Source of the DNA: Kuafuiihalomonas sp039024635 | GTDB lineage: Bacteria > Myxococcota > Kuafuiibacteriia > Kuafuiibacteriales > Kuafuiibacteriaceae | Reading direction: 5' to 3' | Assembly: GCA_039024635.1 (NCBI GenBank) | Contig: JBCCQA010000005.1 | Coordinates: forward strand, 124,001-188,000 | Length of the DNA stretch: 64,000 nt | In this document: in pieces, positions 18,501 through 25,934 of the stretch | How the letters are laid out: every line of letters starts with the position of its first letter | Position numbering within the stretch: position 1 is the first letter of the stretch | Notes under the pieces: generated by a model | Database searches by the model: none | Seen by the model: the letters and a program-made list of their open reading frames with translations, nothing else | What the model was told of the DNA's origin: nothing | Position numbers and translations under genes: made by a program

Positions 18501-18888
18501 CCTCAACATGGTTGCTCTGGCCTCTCTTCGCGCCGACATATGGATTTGCGACGGGGGGGGACGTAGCCGCCAGAACTGTCATCAGCCCACCGAACGTCAC
18601 GACGGCGAGATCCACGACCTGAGCTTCAGCCCTGACGGGCGCCTCTTGGCCACGGCCGGCGCTGACCGAGAGATCCGTCTTTGGGACACCCAGAGTCTGG
18701 AGTACGCCGTCCTTCTGGGGCATTCGCTTCCCGTCTTCGATCTCGCCTTCACCCCCGATTCTCTGGCCCTCGTCTCGGGCAGCGCCGACGCCGACGTTCG
18801 TTTGTGGCCACTGGTCGCCGTCCCGCGCCGGCACCAGCTCTTCGAGTGGCTCCAGGCTCGAACCAGCTTCGACGTCGCGCCCCCATGA
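15541..18888 (+). CDS. Membrane-anchored Ser/Thr protein kinase with WD40 propeller
   Basis: The 1115-residue protein has a kinase domain at about residues 58-335: K88 (AIKEL), E104, HRDLKPGN with D181 and N186, and DWG at 199-201 in place of DFG, with PPE in the activation-segment position. A transmembrane helix at about 358-378 separates it from a C-terminal region (about 440-1110) of WD40 repeats, many ending in VRLW, VWLW or IRLWD. The kinase should be cytoplasmic and the propeller periplasmic, where it could sense ligand or protein. GGAG is 2 nt before ATG 15541. Its stop overlaps the start of the next gene. The Trp in DWG is a known variant in bacterial kinases and need not abolish activity. 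Confidence 0.93.
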   Translation: MSGPPESKGGGPAKDEPTGSGLPETVRRRRRDLSRMSLSSIGEATGDHDSLPEVPSTLYDLGREFARGGLGRILRAKDLRLRRDVAIKELLSKHPKAEQRFIREAFITARLQHPNIVPIHEAGHWPSGKRFYAMKLVEGRTLAEALDSALSRKGREGLLRNIIAVADAVAYAHQNGILHRDLKPGNVMVGAFGETVLIDWGLAKDMWHEGPEATVSEDIPWSGAEETSDGMVVGTPPYMPPEQASAKPVDERADVYALGAMLYHVLAGRRPYQDVASKDVLLAVVSGPPKPLGDLAPDCPRELVAIVEKAMARRPEDRYPSAQEMAAELRDYVDGRLVSSYSYNFMDYLRRAWERHRLAVAVGAVGLALLAGTGVLSYLQIRQEKEAVARKNAALEVEIEENKLGKARYLLDRDPTATLAQLKTLSEPRPGAVSLGFRAAQLGVARHVVEGERRVDTVAVSADGAFAAAGDRNGRVRLLDTETGQIREIEAHTDRITRLRFSTDGRRLLSASYDDTLRVLNLRDDRVLVLRGHEGDATDLVETENGGFASVGVDGLRRWSPEGEPRSHHVFERINRGLSLALGNRSLLTGGHGREVWLWPQSEGAPRPLLCDPGEVSSFVVSPDGRRMACGGSEGMLRVFELPSGRLELERSFESEVSSLSFRGTEAVVTGHFDGRVRLIDLRGGADLELPSHEERVTTAGFGAGQVATAGWDGRIWVSPAGDGREAHELRGHADVVTTLAFDRAGRWLVSGSWDGSMRVWPMQPQPSQVLRAHSVGVHAVDVSPLGEFVASGGHDDLVRLWRRSDGQLLRTWRGHQDHVYRVLFSPDGRWVASSSDDRTVRLWSVEGEASRVLEGHQADVEELAFSPDGRWLASAGEDHRVWLWDLEGTGRPLNGHTDFVTDVGFGPNSRRLFSTGRDGRLLEWTIDGEGARQLLDVGRPLWDLEVRELDVLAVGADALHLWSLDGDGALSLSELPGVRRVAVSKDLNMVALASLRADIWICDGGGRSRQNCHQPTERHDGEIHDLSFSPDGRLLATAGADREIRLWDTQSLEYAVLLGHSLPVFDLAFTPDSLALVSGSADADVRLWPLVAVPRRHQLFEWLQARTSFDVAPP

Positions 18889-20996
18889 AGCTGGTGACCC
18901 AGAAGGAAGCGCGCGCCCTTTTTGGTGGGGGCGGGCGCATGTTGGACCTCCTGGTGGAGCGACTGGCGGAGCGACGAGCGGTCGCTTCGCCGCTCGCGCT
19001 CAACCGAGGCTTGAAGCCCGGGGCCGAGCTTCAGCGCTGGCTCGAGCTCCACGGTCTCTTCGAGCTCGAAATCGCGGATCCGGCCGAGGCCGAGCTCAGA
19101 GCCCCCACTGCGAGGACCATGGTCGACCTCCTCGATCCCTCCGATCCCGGCTGGGTGGCCGAGGTTGTCGGGCTCTTCACGGCGAGCACGGTCGTCATGC
19201 AGCAGGAGGCGATGTCCTTCCTCGCCTCCTGGGTCGGCACCAAGGATGGGAACTCCCGGGTTTTCTACTTTCATCCTGGGGATTGGGGGGTCTGGCCGAC
19301 CGACGGCGCCATCGTGGCTCGTCTCTTCCGCGTCGTTCAGGAAGAGGATCGTCCTGAGTTCGCCCAGCTTCGTTTCGAAGGCCAAGAGGAGGCTCGCCTC
19401 ACCTCGGGTCTCAAGCTCTACGAATCGATCACCGACGGCCAGCGCTTGCCGGACAAGTCCGACCCTGGGCGACTCTTCGCGCGAGTGGAGTGGCTGGTTC
19501 AGGCCCTGACCGGTTTGGGCCAGGCTCCGGCCGAGGCGTTGACCCGAGCCGCGCCCGTGGCTCGATTCTTGGAAGAGTCGGATTTGATTCCTCGTCTTCC
19601 TCATGTGGCGCTCTACTGGCTGTGGAGCCACTTCCTCCTCGGCAACGCCCACGAGCTCGAAGTCACTCTCTCTTTGACCGAAGGCGTCGAGGACGCCTTC
19701 GTGGTCGAGGCTCGGTCCTGGATGCGGGCCTGGCTCTCGGGCCGGCCTCAGTCTCTCGGGCCGCTGGAGGCCGAGCACTTCGAGCGCGTGCGGCGGGACA
19801 TCTCCGAAGAGGCGCCGGTCGAGCTCTTCGGGGCCGATCGACGCCGAACGGTGCTCACTCACCGGGAGCGGGCCTTGAGCCAGCGAGAGGAGGAGGCTTT
19901 GGTTCGAGCGCCGCTGGAAGAGGCGGCGGCCCGAGAACCCGAAGTGGGCCGCGCGCTCCAGCTCATGGACCACCTGAGCCGCGGCGGCGCGGTCCCACCC
20001 CGGCCCTTCGAAGGCATGGGAGCCCAAGAAGCCATGGAGGCCATGGCTGCCGCTGTCGACGTTCGCTTCGCGGGGCTTTTGGAGCTTCGGCTGGCTCGGG
20101 CCAGCCTTCACAGTGACGGTCACGAAGAGGCGGGCTGGGGGCTTCTCTTGGCCCTGGCCAGTGTGGCCCCAGATCTGGACGGCTTCGAGGCGGCTCTTCG
20201 TCGCTGCGGCACCGAGCGCTTTGGCCCTCGGCGGCGGGCCGAGCTCTATCGTGCTTACGCCCGCTTTCCCGACGCTCGCGCGACCGAGGTCCTGACCGAA
20301 GCGGCGGAGCGATGGTTGATGCAGGTCGATGACTGGATCCGGAGCGAGCCTTCGGAAGCGGTCCAGATGCTGCTGCAGCGAGACGCACTTCAGACCCATC
20401 GCTTCATTGCGCGGCTGCTGGAGCGAGCTTCCTTCACATTTGCCAACGTCGACGTTTGCGTGGAGGCGGCGCGTACGGCGGGACGACTGAGGAGTCAGCG
20501 GTCCATCGCCGGGCTGGAGCGCGCCGTACGGGAGCGGCTCGGCCGCGTCGCCGATGGCGGGCGGACCGACGTCGCTGTCGCCCTGGCCCAGGTCCAAGGT
20601 GAAGCTGGAGCGCCCTTTTTCCGAGAGCTCGTGGCCGGGCTGCGCGCCCGGTGGGAGTCGTCGGAAGAGGAGGACGAAGCCTGGGAGACCCAGGTCGAGC
20701 TGGCCTGCGCCCTGGCGGGGGCGTTGCCCTGCGCGCCCGGAGACCCGGAGCTCAGCGCCCTTGTTCGCAGCTTGGCCGAGACCGTCGAGGGTCGGCTGGG
20801 ACGGAAGCGCCCTCCGCCCCCCGAGACGCTGGAGATGGCGACGTCCCTCGTCCTGGCGGCTCAGGGTGCGCAGGATCCAGCGCTGGCCCGCCGCATGAGC
20901 CTTTGGAGCGAGGGCTTTCGGCGCACCCGCAGCAACGCCAAGGCTGCCGGCCGCCTTGACGCCGCACGTATGAAGCTGGCCGAAGACCTTCTCTGA
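18885..20996 (+). CDS. Uncharacterised 703-aa protein coupled to WD40 kinase
   Basis: I do not recognise the family. ATG 18885 overlaps the kinase stop (ATGA), which argues for coupled translation and a shared function. Residues about 120-160 include a short motif rich in aromatics (VFYFHPGDWGVWP). The rest is largely helical, with Ala/Leu/Arg/Glu-rich segments from about 350 to the end that may form a HEAT-like or TPR-like solenoid. There is no signal peptide, membrane span or nucleotide-binding motif. A longer antisense frame exists but has no support from context. It is a candidate kinase target or scaffold. Confidence 0.75.
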   Translation: MKLVTQKEARALFGGGGRMLDLLVERLAERRAVASPLALNRGLKPGAELQRWLELHGLFELEIADPAEAELRAPTARTMVDLLDPSDPGWVAEVVGLFTASTVVMQQEAMSFLASWVGTKDGNSRVFYFHPGDWGVWPTDGAIVARLFRVVQEEDRPEFAQLRFEGQEEARLTSGLKLYESITDGQRLPDKSDPGRLFARVEWLVQALTGLGQAPAEALTRAAPVARFLEESDLIPRLPHVALYWLWSHFLLGNAHELEVTLSLTEGVEDAFVVEARSWMRAWLSGRPQSLGPLEAEHFERVRRDISEEAPVELFGADRRRTVLTHRERALSQREEEALVRAPLEEAAAREPEVGRALQLMDHLSRGGAVPPRPFEGMGAQEAMEAMAAAVDVRFAGLLELRLARASLHSDGHEEAGWGLLLALASVAPDLDGFEAALRRCGTERFGPRRRAELYRAYARFPDARATEVLTEAAERWLMQVDDWIRSEPSEAVQMLLQRDALQTHRFIARLLERASFTFANVDVCVEAARTAGRLRSQRSIAGLERAVRERLGRVADGGRTDVAVALAQVQGEAGAPFFRELVAGLRARWESSEEEDEAWETQVELACALAGALPCAPGDPELSALVRSLAETVEGRLGRKRPPPPETLEMATSLVLAAQGAQDPALARRMSLWSEGFRRTRSNAKAAGRLDAARMKLAEDLL

Positions 20997-21003
20997 GGAC
21001 CCT

Positions 21004-21027
21004 ATTCGCTTCGCCTCAGAAGCGAAT
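21004..21027. terminator. Hairpin between convergent genes
   Basis: A perfect 9-bp inverted repeat (ATTCGCTTC, 6-nt loop, GAAGCGAAT) lies at the junction of the 703-aa gene and the convergent gene at 21016, overlapping the latter's stop. No T-run follows on either strand, so intrinsic termination is uncertain; it could instead stabilise the 3' ends. Confidence 0.35.
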
Positions 21028-22305
21028 CTCGAAGGGTCCAAGGTTGCGCTCGGGCTGGGGCGTCGAGCTGTCGGCCACGACCAGAGCGATCGCAGTCCCG
21101 GCCCCGGCTGCGACGACGATGCCCGTCGTCCACCACACCCAGCTCGGGACCTTCACCTTTTTCTTGTCGGGTCGAAGGACGGGCACGCTCAAGGGGCGGT
21201 CAGCCCCCTGCTCAGCCAAGATGTTGGCTCCTTCGTCCAGAAGACGGACCTGGACTAGGGCCCGCTTCGCCTTGGAAGACAGGCCCTCGATCTCGAAAGA
21301 GGCCCGACCCTCGGCCCCTTCGTGGCTTGCCCGCGAGGACAGAGCCCGATCGGGCTCGGCAATCCCGAGTTCGACCCGCTCGACGAGGCGAGCCGAGTCG
21401 GGTCCGAAAGCCACCTCAGCCTGGACTCGACCGCCCTCGCGTCGAAGGTCGATGCGTCCCACGCTCAGAGGACGGTCCGGTTGAAGACTGGTCCGAAGGG
21501 CGTCGAAACGGCTTCGGACGTAGGGGGACGGATGCTGGGTCTCGAGCTCAGGAAAGAGGGTCAAGGCCTGTTGGAAACGCCGGCGGGCCAGCGCCTGTCG
21601 GCCTTGAAGAAGAGCGAGGCCGGCCTCCAGCTCGAGGCGGCGGGCCAGCTCGCCGGGCGCCAGGGGCCCGTTGGACCGAAGAGCAGCGGCGTGGGCTTCG
21701 GCTGCCCCAAAGCGACCGCCCTCCAGAGCGCGAACCAAGGCCACCAGCTGCTCTCTCGGCGCCAAGGGCGTAAGCTCCGGCGTGGGCTCTTCGGGCAGGC
21801 CGGCCAAGGCGGCGGGCACGTCGGCTCGGGTCGAGGTCAGGACGTGATGAAGAAGGACTCGCTCCCGAACCATCCTATCACGCCGGTCCCGTTCCGAGGC
21901 GCCCGTACTCGGCTCGACGTCTAGAAGGGGCGCGGGGTCGGGTCCGGGACCCGAGCGCAGGCGGAGCCGGTGACGGATGGTCAGTCGTCGTCGGATCTTG
22001 CCTCCGTAGGACAAGTCGACTTGCATGACGAAGCGCTCCCTTCCGGGTTGGAGGCTGGCCGGGGCCCCCGGGGCCTGGAGGAAGTAGCGCAGGCCGCCCC
22101 GCTCCAGCCTGAGGCCGGGAAGACGACGAAAGCGGGGGCCGCCTTCCAGGATCTTCAGCTCCACTTCGAAGTTCTCGGGCGAGGCTCGTAGGGGTCGCCG
22201 AAAGCGCAGCCGGATCTCTCGGGCCTGGGCTGGGGCAAAGTCGAGCTCGGGGGCGTAGTCCGTGGGCGCCACGGGAAGCGCGGCCGCGGCGAGGAGCCAG
22301 AGCAT
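21016..22305 (-). CDS. Exported protein with C-terminal membrane anchor
   Basis: The 429-residue protein begins MLWLLAAAALPVAP, a signal peptide. A beta-rich N-terminal domain (about 20-130) is followed by a helical region (about 140-270) with a possible tetratricopeptide-like pair, a second beta domain and a Lys-rich stretch before a C-terminal transmembrane segment (about 392-412). The open frame extends to 22575, but ATG 22305 was chosen because it begins exactly at the signal peptide. A TATAGC -10-like hexamer lies 7 nt upstream. The family is unknown; the shape resembles the PEGA-type exported protein at 4458-5621. Confidence 0.7.
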   Translation of the reverse strand: MLWLLAAAALPVAPTDYAPELDFAPAQAREIRLRFRRPLRASPENFEVELKILEGGPRFRRLPGLRLERGGLRYFLQAPGAPASLQPGRERFVMQVDLSYGGKIRRRLTIRHRLRLRSGPGPDPAPLLDVEPSTGASERDRRDRMVRERVLLHHVLTSTRADVPAALAGLPEEPTPELTPLAPREQLVALVRALEGGRFGAAEAHAAALRSNGPLAPGELARRLELEAGLALLQGRQALARRRFQQALTLFPELETQHPSPYVRSRFDALRTSLQPDRPLSVGRIDLRREGGRVQAEVAFGPDSARLVERVELGIAEPDRALSSRASHEGAEGRASFEIEGLSSKAKRALVQVRLLDEGANILAEQGADRPLSVPVLRPDKKKVKVPSWVWWTTGIVVAAGAGTAIALVVADSSTPQPERNLGPFEIRF

Positions 22306-22312
22306 CCCCCGT

Positions 22313-22320
22313 GCTATAAC
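22313..22320. promoter_or_regulatory. Shared TATA core of a divergent leaderless promoter
   Basis: The sequence GCTATAAC gives TATAAC on the plus strand (22315-22320), ending 6 nt before GTG 22327, and TATAGC on the minus strand (22318-22313), ending 7 nt before ATG 22305. One symmetric TATA core could thus drive two leaderless divergent transcripts. Only 21 nt separate the two start codons, leaving little room for two independent promoters with leaders. -35 elements are not evident. Confidence 0.45.
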
Positions 22321-22326
22321 CCGAGA

Positions 22327-22707
22327 GTGCGCTGGCTCGCCTGTTGGAGCTGCCTTCTTCTGCTGAATTGTGGAGGAACGGACGCCGTGTTTCGTCCCTT
22401 GGAGGTGGACGTGCAGGGACTTCTCCCCGATGCGGACGCTCTGGTCGTGGGCTGGGTGGAGTCGCCGGACCTGATCTGCGGCGAGCTGGAGCTCGCGACC
22501 GTTCGTTCTCTGACGCTCGATGCATCGGCTCGGTGGGAAGCGGGGGAGGAGGCGCGTCGACTCCGCCTTCCCCAAGCGGAAAGCGGTGAAGGGCTCGTCA
22601 TCGCCTACAGCGAGCGCGGCGGTGAAGTCCTGCAGCTCGGCTGCGTGGCGGTTCGCTACGAGGATGCGGAGCGACCCGAGTTGACCCTGGTCCTGTCCAC
22701 ACCCTGA
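22327..22707 (+). CDS. Small predicted lipoprotein (126 aa)
   Basis: The N-terminus (MRWLACWSCLLLLNCGG) is a lipoprotein-like signal, with a Cys at about residue 15 preceded by LLLN; the Asn before Cys is not canonical, so lipidation is not certain. The mature part is beta-rich with two further cysteines that could form a disulfide. The start is GTG 22327, 6 nt after a TATAAC -10-like element and without a ribosome site. It lies 50 nt before a Ser/Thr kinase gene and may share its transcript. The family is not recognised. Confidence 0.65.
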   Translation: MRWLACWSCLLLLNCGGTDAVFRPLEVDVQGLLPDADALVVGWVESPDLICGELELATVRSLTLDASARWEAGEEARRLRLPQAESGEGLVIAYSERGGEVLQLGCVAVRYEDAERPELTLVLSTP

Positions 22708-22757
22708 GCCTTCATTTCCTTCCCGCGGGGCGGAGCTTCCATGCGAGGCTCCGCACC

Positions 22758-23966
22758 ATGGCCGAGCGCTTCGGACCCTTCGTGCTCGAGCGATTGCTCG
22801 GACGGGGCGGCATGGCGGAGGCCTTCGTGGCTAGCCGCGCAGAGGGCGGCCCAAACGATCCCATCATCCTAAAGCGCATCCGTCCCGAGCACGCGAGCTC
22901 GTCGGAGTACGAGCGTCGCTTTGTCCTCGAAGCCCAGGTCGCATCGCGTGCGGGCCATCCCAACCTGGCCGAGATGCGGGAGTTCGGCCGGGTTGGAGGC
23001 TGCCTCTACTTGGCCATGACTCAAGTCCGAGGCATCGGACTACATCGGCTTCTGGACGAGGTCCACGCCAAGCGACTCCGTCTACCCGAGCCGGTTGCGG
23101 TGCACATGGGGCTGGGTCTGCTTCGTGGCCTGTCGGCGCTTCACAGCCTGAAAGACGAGCAGGGCCGGCCTCGCCCCATGCTCCATCGGGACGTAAATCC
23201 CAAGAACGTCATCGTGTCGGTGGAAGGCGAGGCCGTCCTCATCGACTTCGGGATAAGCAAGGACGTTTATGGGCCCTCCATCACCATCCCTGGGCAGTTC
23301 ATCGGGACGACCCGCTACATGGCGCCCGAGCATCGAAACGCCGAGTTCCTGGATCCGAGGGCCGACGTCTTCAGCGTGTCGGTGATCCTCTTCGAGCTCT
23401 TTTTTGGCCGCCACCCCTGGCGTCCTTTGCCGGGGATGCAGGAGCTCCTGCGCACCACCTTCGATCCACCGGAGCTGAGAGAAGATGAGCGCAAGACGGT
23501 CCCAGAAGACGTGCTAACCACCGTATTCAAGGGGCTCGAATGTCTACCCGAGCATCGCTTCGCCGATGCGGCCCGGATGGAACGGGCCTTGGCCTTCACT
23601 TCGGCCTCAGATCTCGACGGAGGGGCGAGCGTCGTTCGGGCCTGGCTCGACGAGTTGGGATGGACCCTGGACGAGGACCTGGGCACGCCGGTTCTCGACG
23701 TCCCGACCTCCGACGGCGAAGGCTCAGCCGAGATCTTCTGGACGAGCGAAGGACTTCTCTCTTCCGAGGTTCCCCGGCCTTCGACCTCGGAGGTGCTGAG
23801 CGTTCCGCCGCTGCCGCCCCGGCGGGACGAGGGTCTCGACGGGGGGGAGACGGTCGAGCTCGATGCTTTCGTGGCGCGAACCCGCCGGGCTTCGTCCCTT
23901 CGAACCGTGGCCGTGGCCCTTGGGCTGGGCGTGGTGGCGGTTCTGTTCATTCTAGGCCTGCGCTGA
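22758..23966 (+). CDS. Tail-anchored Ser/Thr protein kinase
   Basis: This 402-residue protein has a kinase domain at about residues 5-275, with K39 in ILKRI, HRDVNPKN (D145, N150) and DFG at 163-165, and a GTTRYMAPE activation-segment end. HRDVNPKN rather than HRDLKPxN is common in myxobacterial kinases. A Ser/Thr/Pro-rich linker follows, then a C-terminal transmembrane segment (about 381-400) with almost no residues beyond it, so the kinase is anchored by its tail to the inner membrane. ATG 22758 is 50 nt after the lipoprotein gene and 51 nt before the Hsp90-like gene. Confidence 0.93.
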   Translation: MAERFGPFVLERLLGRGGMAEAFVASRAEGGPNDPIILKRIRPEHASSSEYERRFVLEAQVASRAGHPNLAEMREFGRVGGCLYLAMTQVRGIGLHRLLDEVHAKRLRLPEPVAVHMGLGLLRGLSALHSLKDEQGRPRPMLHRDVNPKNVIVSVEGEAVLIDFGISKDVYGPSITIPGQFIGTTRYMAPEHRNAEFLDPRADVFSVSVILFELFFGRHPWRPLPGMQELLRTTFDPPELREDERKTVPEDVLTTVFKGLECLPEHRFADAARMERALAFTSASDLDGGASVVRAWLDELGWTLDEDLGTPVLDVPTSDGEGSAEIFWTSEGLLSSEVPRPSTSEVLSVPPLPPRRDEGLDGGETVELDAFVARTRRASSLRTVAVALGLGVVAVLFILGLR

Positions 23967-24005
23967 GCTGGTTTCCCCGGCTTCGTTCGGCACCCGTCCA
24001 TCGGC

Positions 24006-24011
24006 TAGCCT
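24006..24011 (+). promoter_or_regulatory. Predicted leaderless-promoter -10 element (TAGCCT)
   Basis: TAGCCT ends 6 nt before the GTG of the Hsp90-like gene at 24018, the same hexamer and spacing as before 13468. No Shine-Dalgarno lies in the intervening 6 nt. It suggests a leaderless transcript and joint regulation of the two units. Confidence 0.4.
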
Positions 24012-24017
24012 CGTCTC

Positions 24018-25934
24018 GTGGCCCGGCCTTTCAGCGTCGACATCCCGGGCCTCCTCGCCGCCCTGACCCAGCAGTTCCCCGAGCCTCTCTTGTGCATTCG
24101 CGAGCTCGTCCAGAATGCAGCGGATGCCGGGGCCCGACGCATCGACGTCGAGCTCGCTTTCGACCCCAGGCGAGCCATGCTCCGGCTGTCGGTTGGCGAC
24201 GACGGTCGAGGCATGGGGGCTGCCGAGGTCGAAACCTACCTGACCATCGGCTCTTCCAAGAAAGATCCCACCCGAGACCGGGGGCGCTTCGGTATCGGAA
24301 AGCTCTCGCCCTATGCCCTGGGTATCGAGCGCATGGTGGTGAAGACCACCACCCCCGAGGAATCCCACCGTCTCACTTTCGGGCCCGAGGGCTCGGGCAA
24401 GGTCGAGCCGAGCGCCGGCGGCAATCCGGGGACGGAGGTCCGAATCTACAAGCGACTCGACCGAGACGAAGCCGAGACCTGGGTGACACGGGTTCGCGCG
24501 CTGCTCGAGGAGCACTGCGGTCAGCTCCCGCTGGATCTGCGCTTCAACGGGCAACCCATTCGGGGCCCCGAAAGAGTCGGCGGTCGCTACATGGTGGCCT
24601 TCGACTCGGGCGGCGTACAGGGGCGGCTAGGCCTGTCCGCCCAGCCGGTTTTTCGACTCTCCTCAGGCGGGCTCCTCTTGGAGTCCGGGACCGCGCTCTT
24701 CGGACCCGAAGTGTCTTACGCTCTGGACTCCCAGGTCTTGGCGCCGACCCTGAGCCGGAACGCGGCGCGGCGGGATCAAGCATTCGAGGGGGTGGTCCGC
24801 GAGGCCCGTCGACACTTGGGCCGGCTGGCTACCGAGACCGCCCGCGAGCTTCGCACCCGGGTCGAGCTCTTGGAGACGCTTGGTGCCGTGGAGCGCGGGC
24901 TGGACGAAGATGATCGGACCGCCCTGGAGTGGCTGCGACGTCGCCTGATGGATCGAGACGGCGACGTGTCATTGGTCGAGGAGGCGCCGGTGCTCGAAAC
25001 GGCGGACGGCGGGCTCGTGTCCTGGCGCCAGGTCCGGATGGTGTCGGTCCGAGGAGAGCGGCTCCCCGTGAGCCGGGTGCCCCGCAGCGCCACCGAAGTC
25101 GACGCCTACAGTCAGCGAGATCTGCCGGTGCTGCTCCTCTACCGGGACGTCGAGGACTTTCTGGACCAGAGCGGGATCTCGACCCAGGAAGTCGACGCCT
25201 CCGAAGGCGGGAAGCCGGTCGAGGCCGACGCCTGGACCGTGGCCGAAGCGGCGCTGCTTAGGCCCATCCAGCTTCGACGGAAGCGCAGGTCTTCGGTGCT
25301 TTGGCCTTGGGTGGCCGGCGGCAGTGCTCTGGCCGGGGCCGCCCTCATCTTGGTGCGCAGCGGGGGCCTCGGCATCCCGGCCATCGAAGCCATGACCCAA
25401 GGCCTGGTGCCCGTCAGCGGGCCCTATCGCGGGCTCGCTTGGTTGATGCTGGCCCTGTCGGTCGGTCTGGGGCTGGCCAGCCTGGCGCGGCTGGTCGCGC
25501 CGGACCGCATACGGATCCTCAAGCGGGTCTTGGCCCATCCCCGGGACTTTTGGGTGGCCCGATGGAGTGCCTTTCGGTCCACTGGGGCGGCGCCCACTCC
25601 AGGCTTTGTCGAAGCCCGGGACGCCGAGCCGGTGGCGGTTGGGCGCCGCGTAGATCTAGACGAGCATCCGCTGGGCTTGATCGAGCTAGGGGACGGAGAG
25701 CAGGAGCGGCTCTTGGTTCTGCGGGCGGACATCATCCTCCTCAACCGTCGCCACTCCTTGGTTCGACGCTTGGTCGACCGGGCCCAGCGGCAGCCCATCC
25801 AGGCCAGGATGCTCCTCGAGAACCTCATCGTCGCAGACCCGGCCTTCGCCCGGGGCGCGGACCCACGAAGGCTGGAGTGGGACCTCTTGGTTCGTCACCA
25901 GGCCTGGCTTCGAAGGCTAGGGGAAGAGGCGTGA
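24018..25934 (+). CDS. Hsp90-like GHKL ATPase with membrane segments
   Basis: The N-terminal domain (about residues 1-190) is an Hsp90-type ATP-binding fold: ELVQNAADAG with catalytic-type E29 and N33, DDGRGM with D61/D62, and GRFGIG at 89-94. A middle domain (about 190-300) includes TLSRNAARRD, as in Hsp90 and sacsin-type proteins. Two hydrophobic helices follow (about 427-447 and 472-492) and a C-terminal soluble domain. This differs from HtpG, which has no membrane segments. GTG 24018 was chosen; it sits 6 nt after TAGCCT. The stop overlaps the next Hsp90-like gene (GTGA). The substrate is unknown. Confidence 0.85.
   Translation: MARPFSVDIPGLLAALTQQFPEPLLCIRELVQNAADAGARRIDVELAFDPRRAMLRLSVGDDGRGMGAAEVETYLTIGSSKKDPTRDRGRFGIGKLSPYALGIERMVVKTTTPEESHRLTFGPEGSGKVEPSAGGNPGTEVRIYKRLDRDEAETWVTRVRALLEEHCGQLPLDLRFNGQPIRGPERVGGRYMVAFDSGGVQGRLGLSAQPVFRLSSGGLLLESGTALFGPEVSYALDSQVLAPTLSRNAARRDQAFEGVVREARRHLGRLATETARELRTRVELLETLGAVERGLDEDDRTALEWLRRRLMDRDGDVSLVEEAPVLETADGGLVSWRQVRMVSVRGERLPVSRVPRSATEVDAYSQRDLPVLLLYRDVEDFLDQSGISTQEVDASEGGKPVEADAWTVAEAALLRPIQLRRKRRSSVLWPWVAGGSALAGAALILVRSGGLGIPAIEAMTQGLVPVSGPYRGLAWLMLALSVGLGLASLARLVAPDRIRILKRVLAHPRDFWVARWSAFRSTGAAPTPGFVEARDAEPVAVGRRVDLDEHPLGLIELGDGEQERLLVLRADIILLNRRHSLVRRLVDRAQRQPIQARMLLENLIVADPAFARGADPRRLEWDLLVRHQAWLRRLGEEA

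Noticed and set aside
18597..21041. 814-codon minus-strand frame opposite the 703-aa gene
   Set aside because: The plus-strand gene starts in an ATGA overlap with the kinase and is in frame with its operon. The antisense frame has low-complexity composition and no motif.
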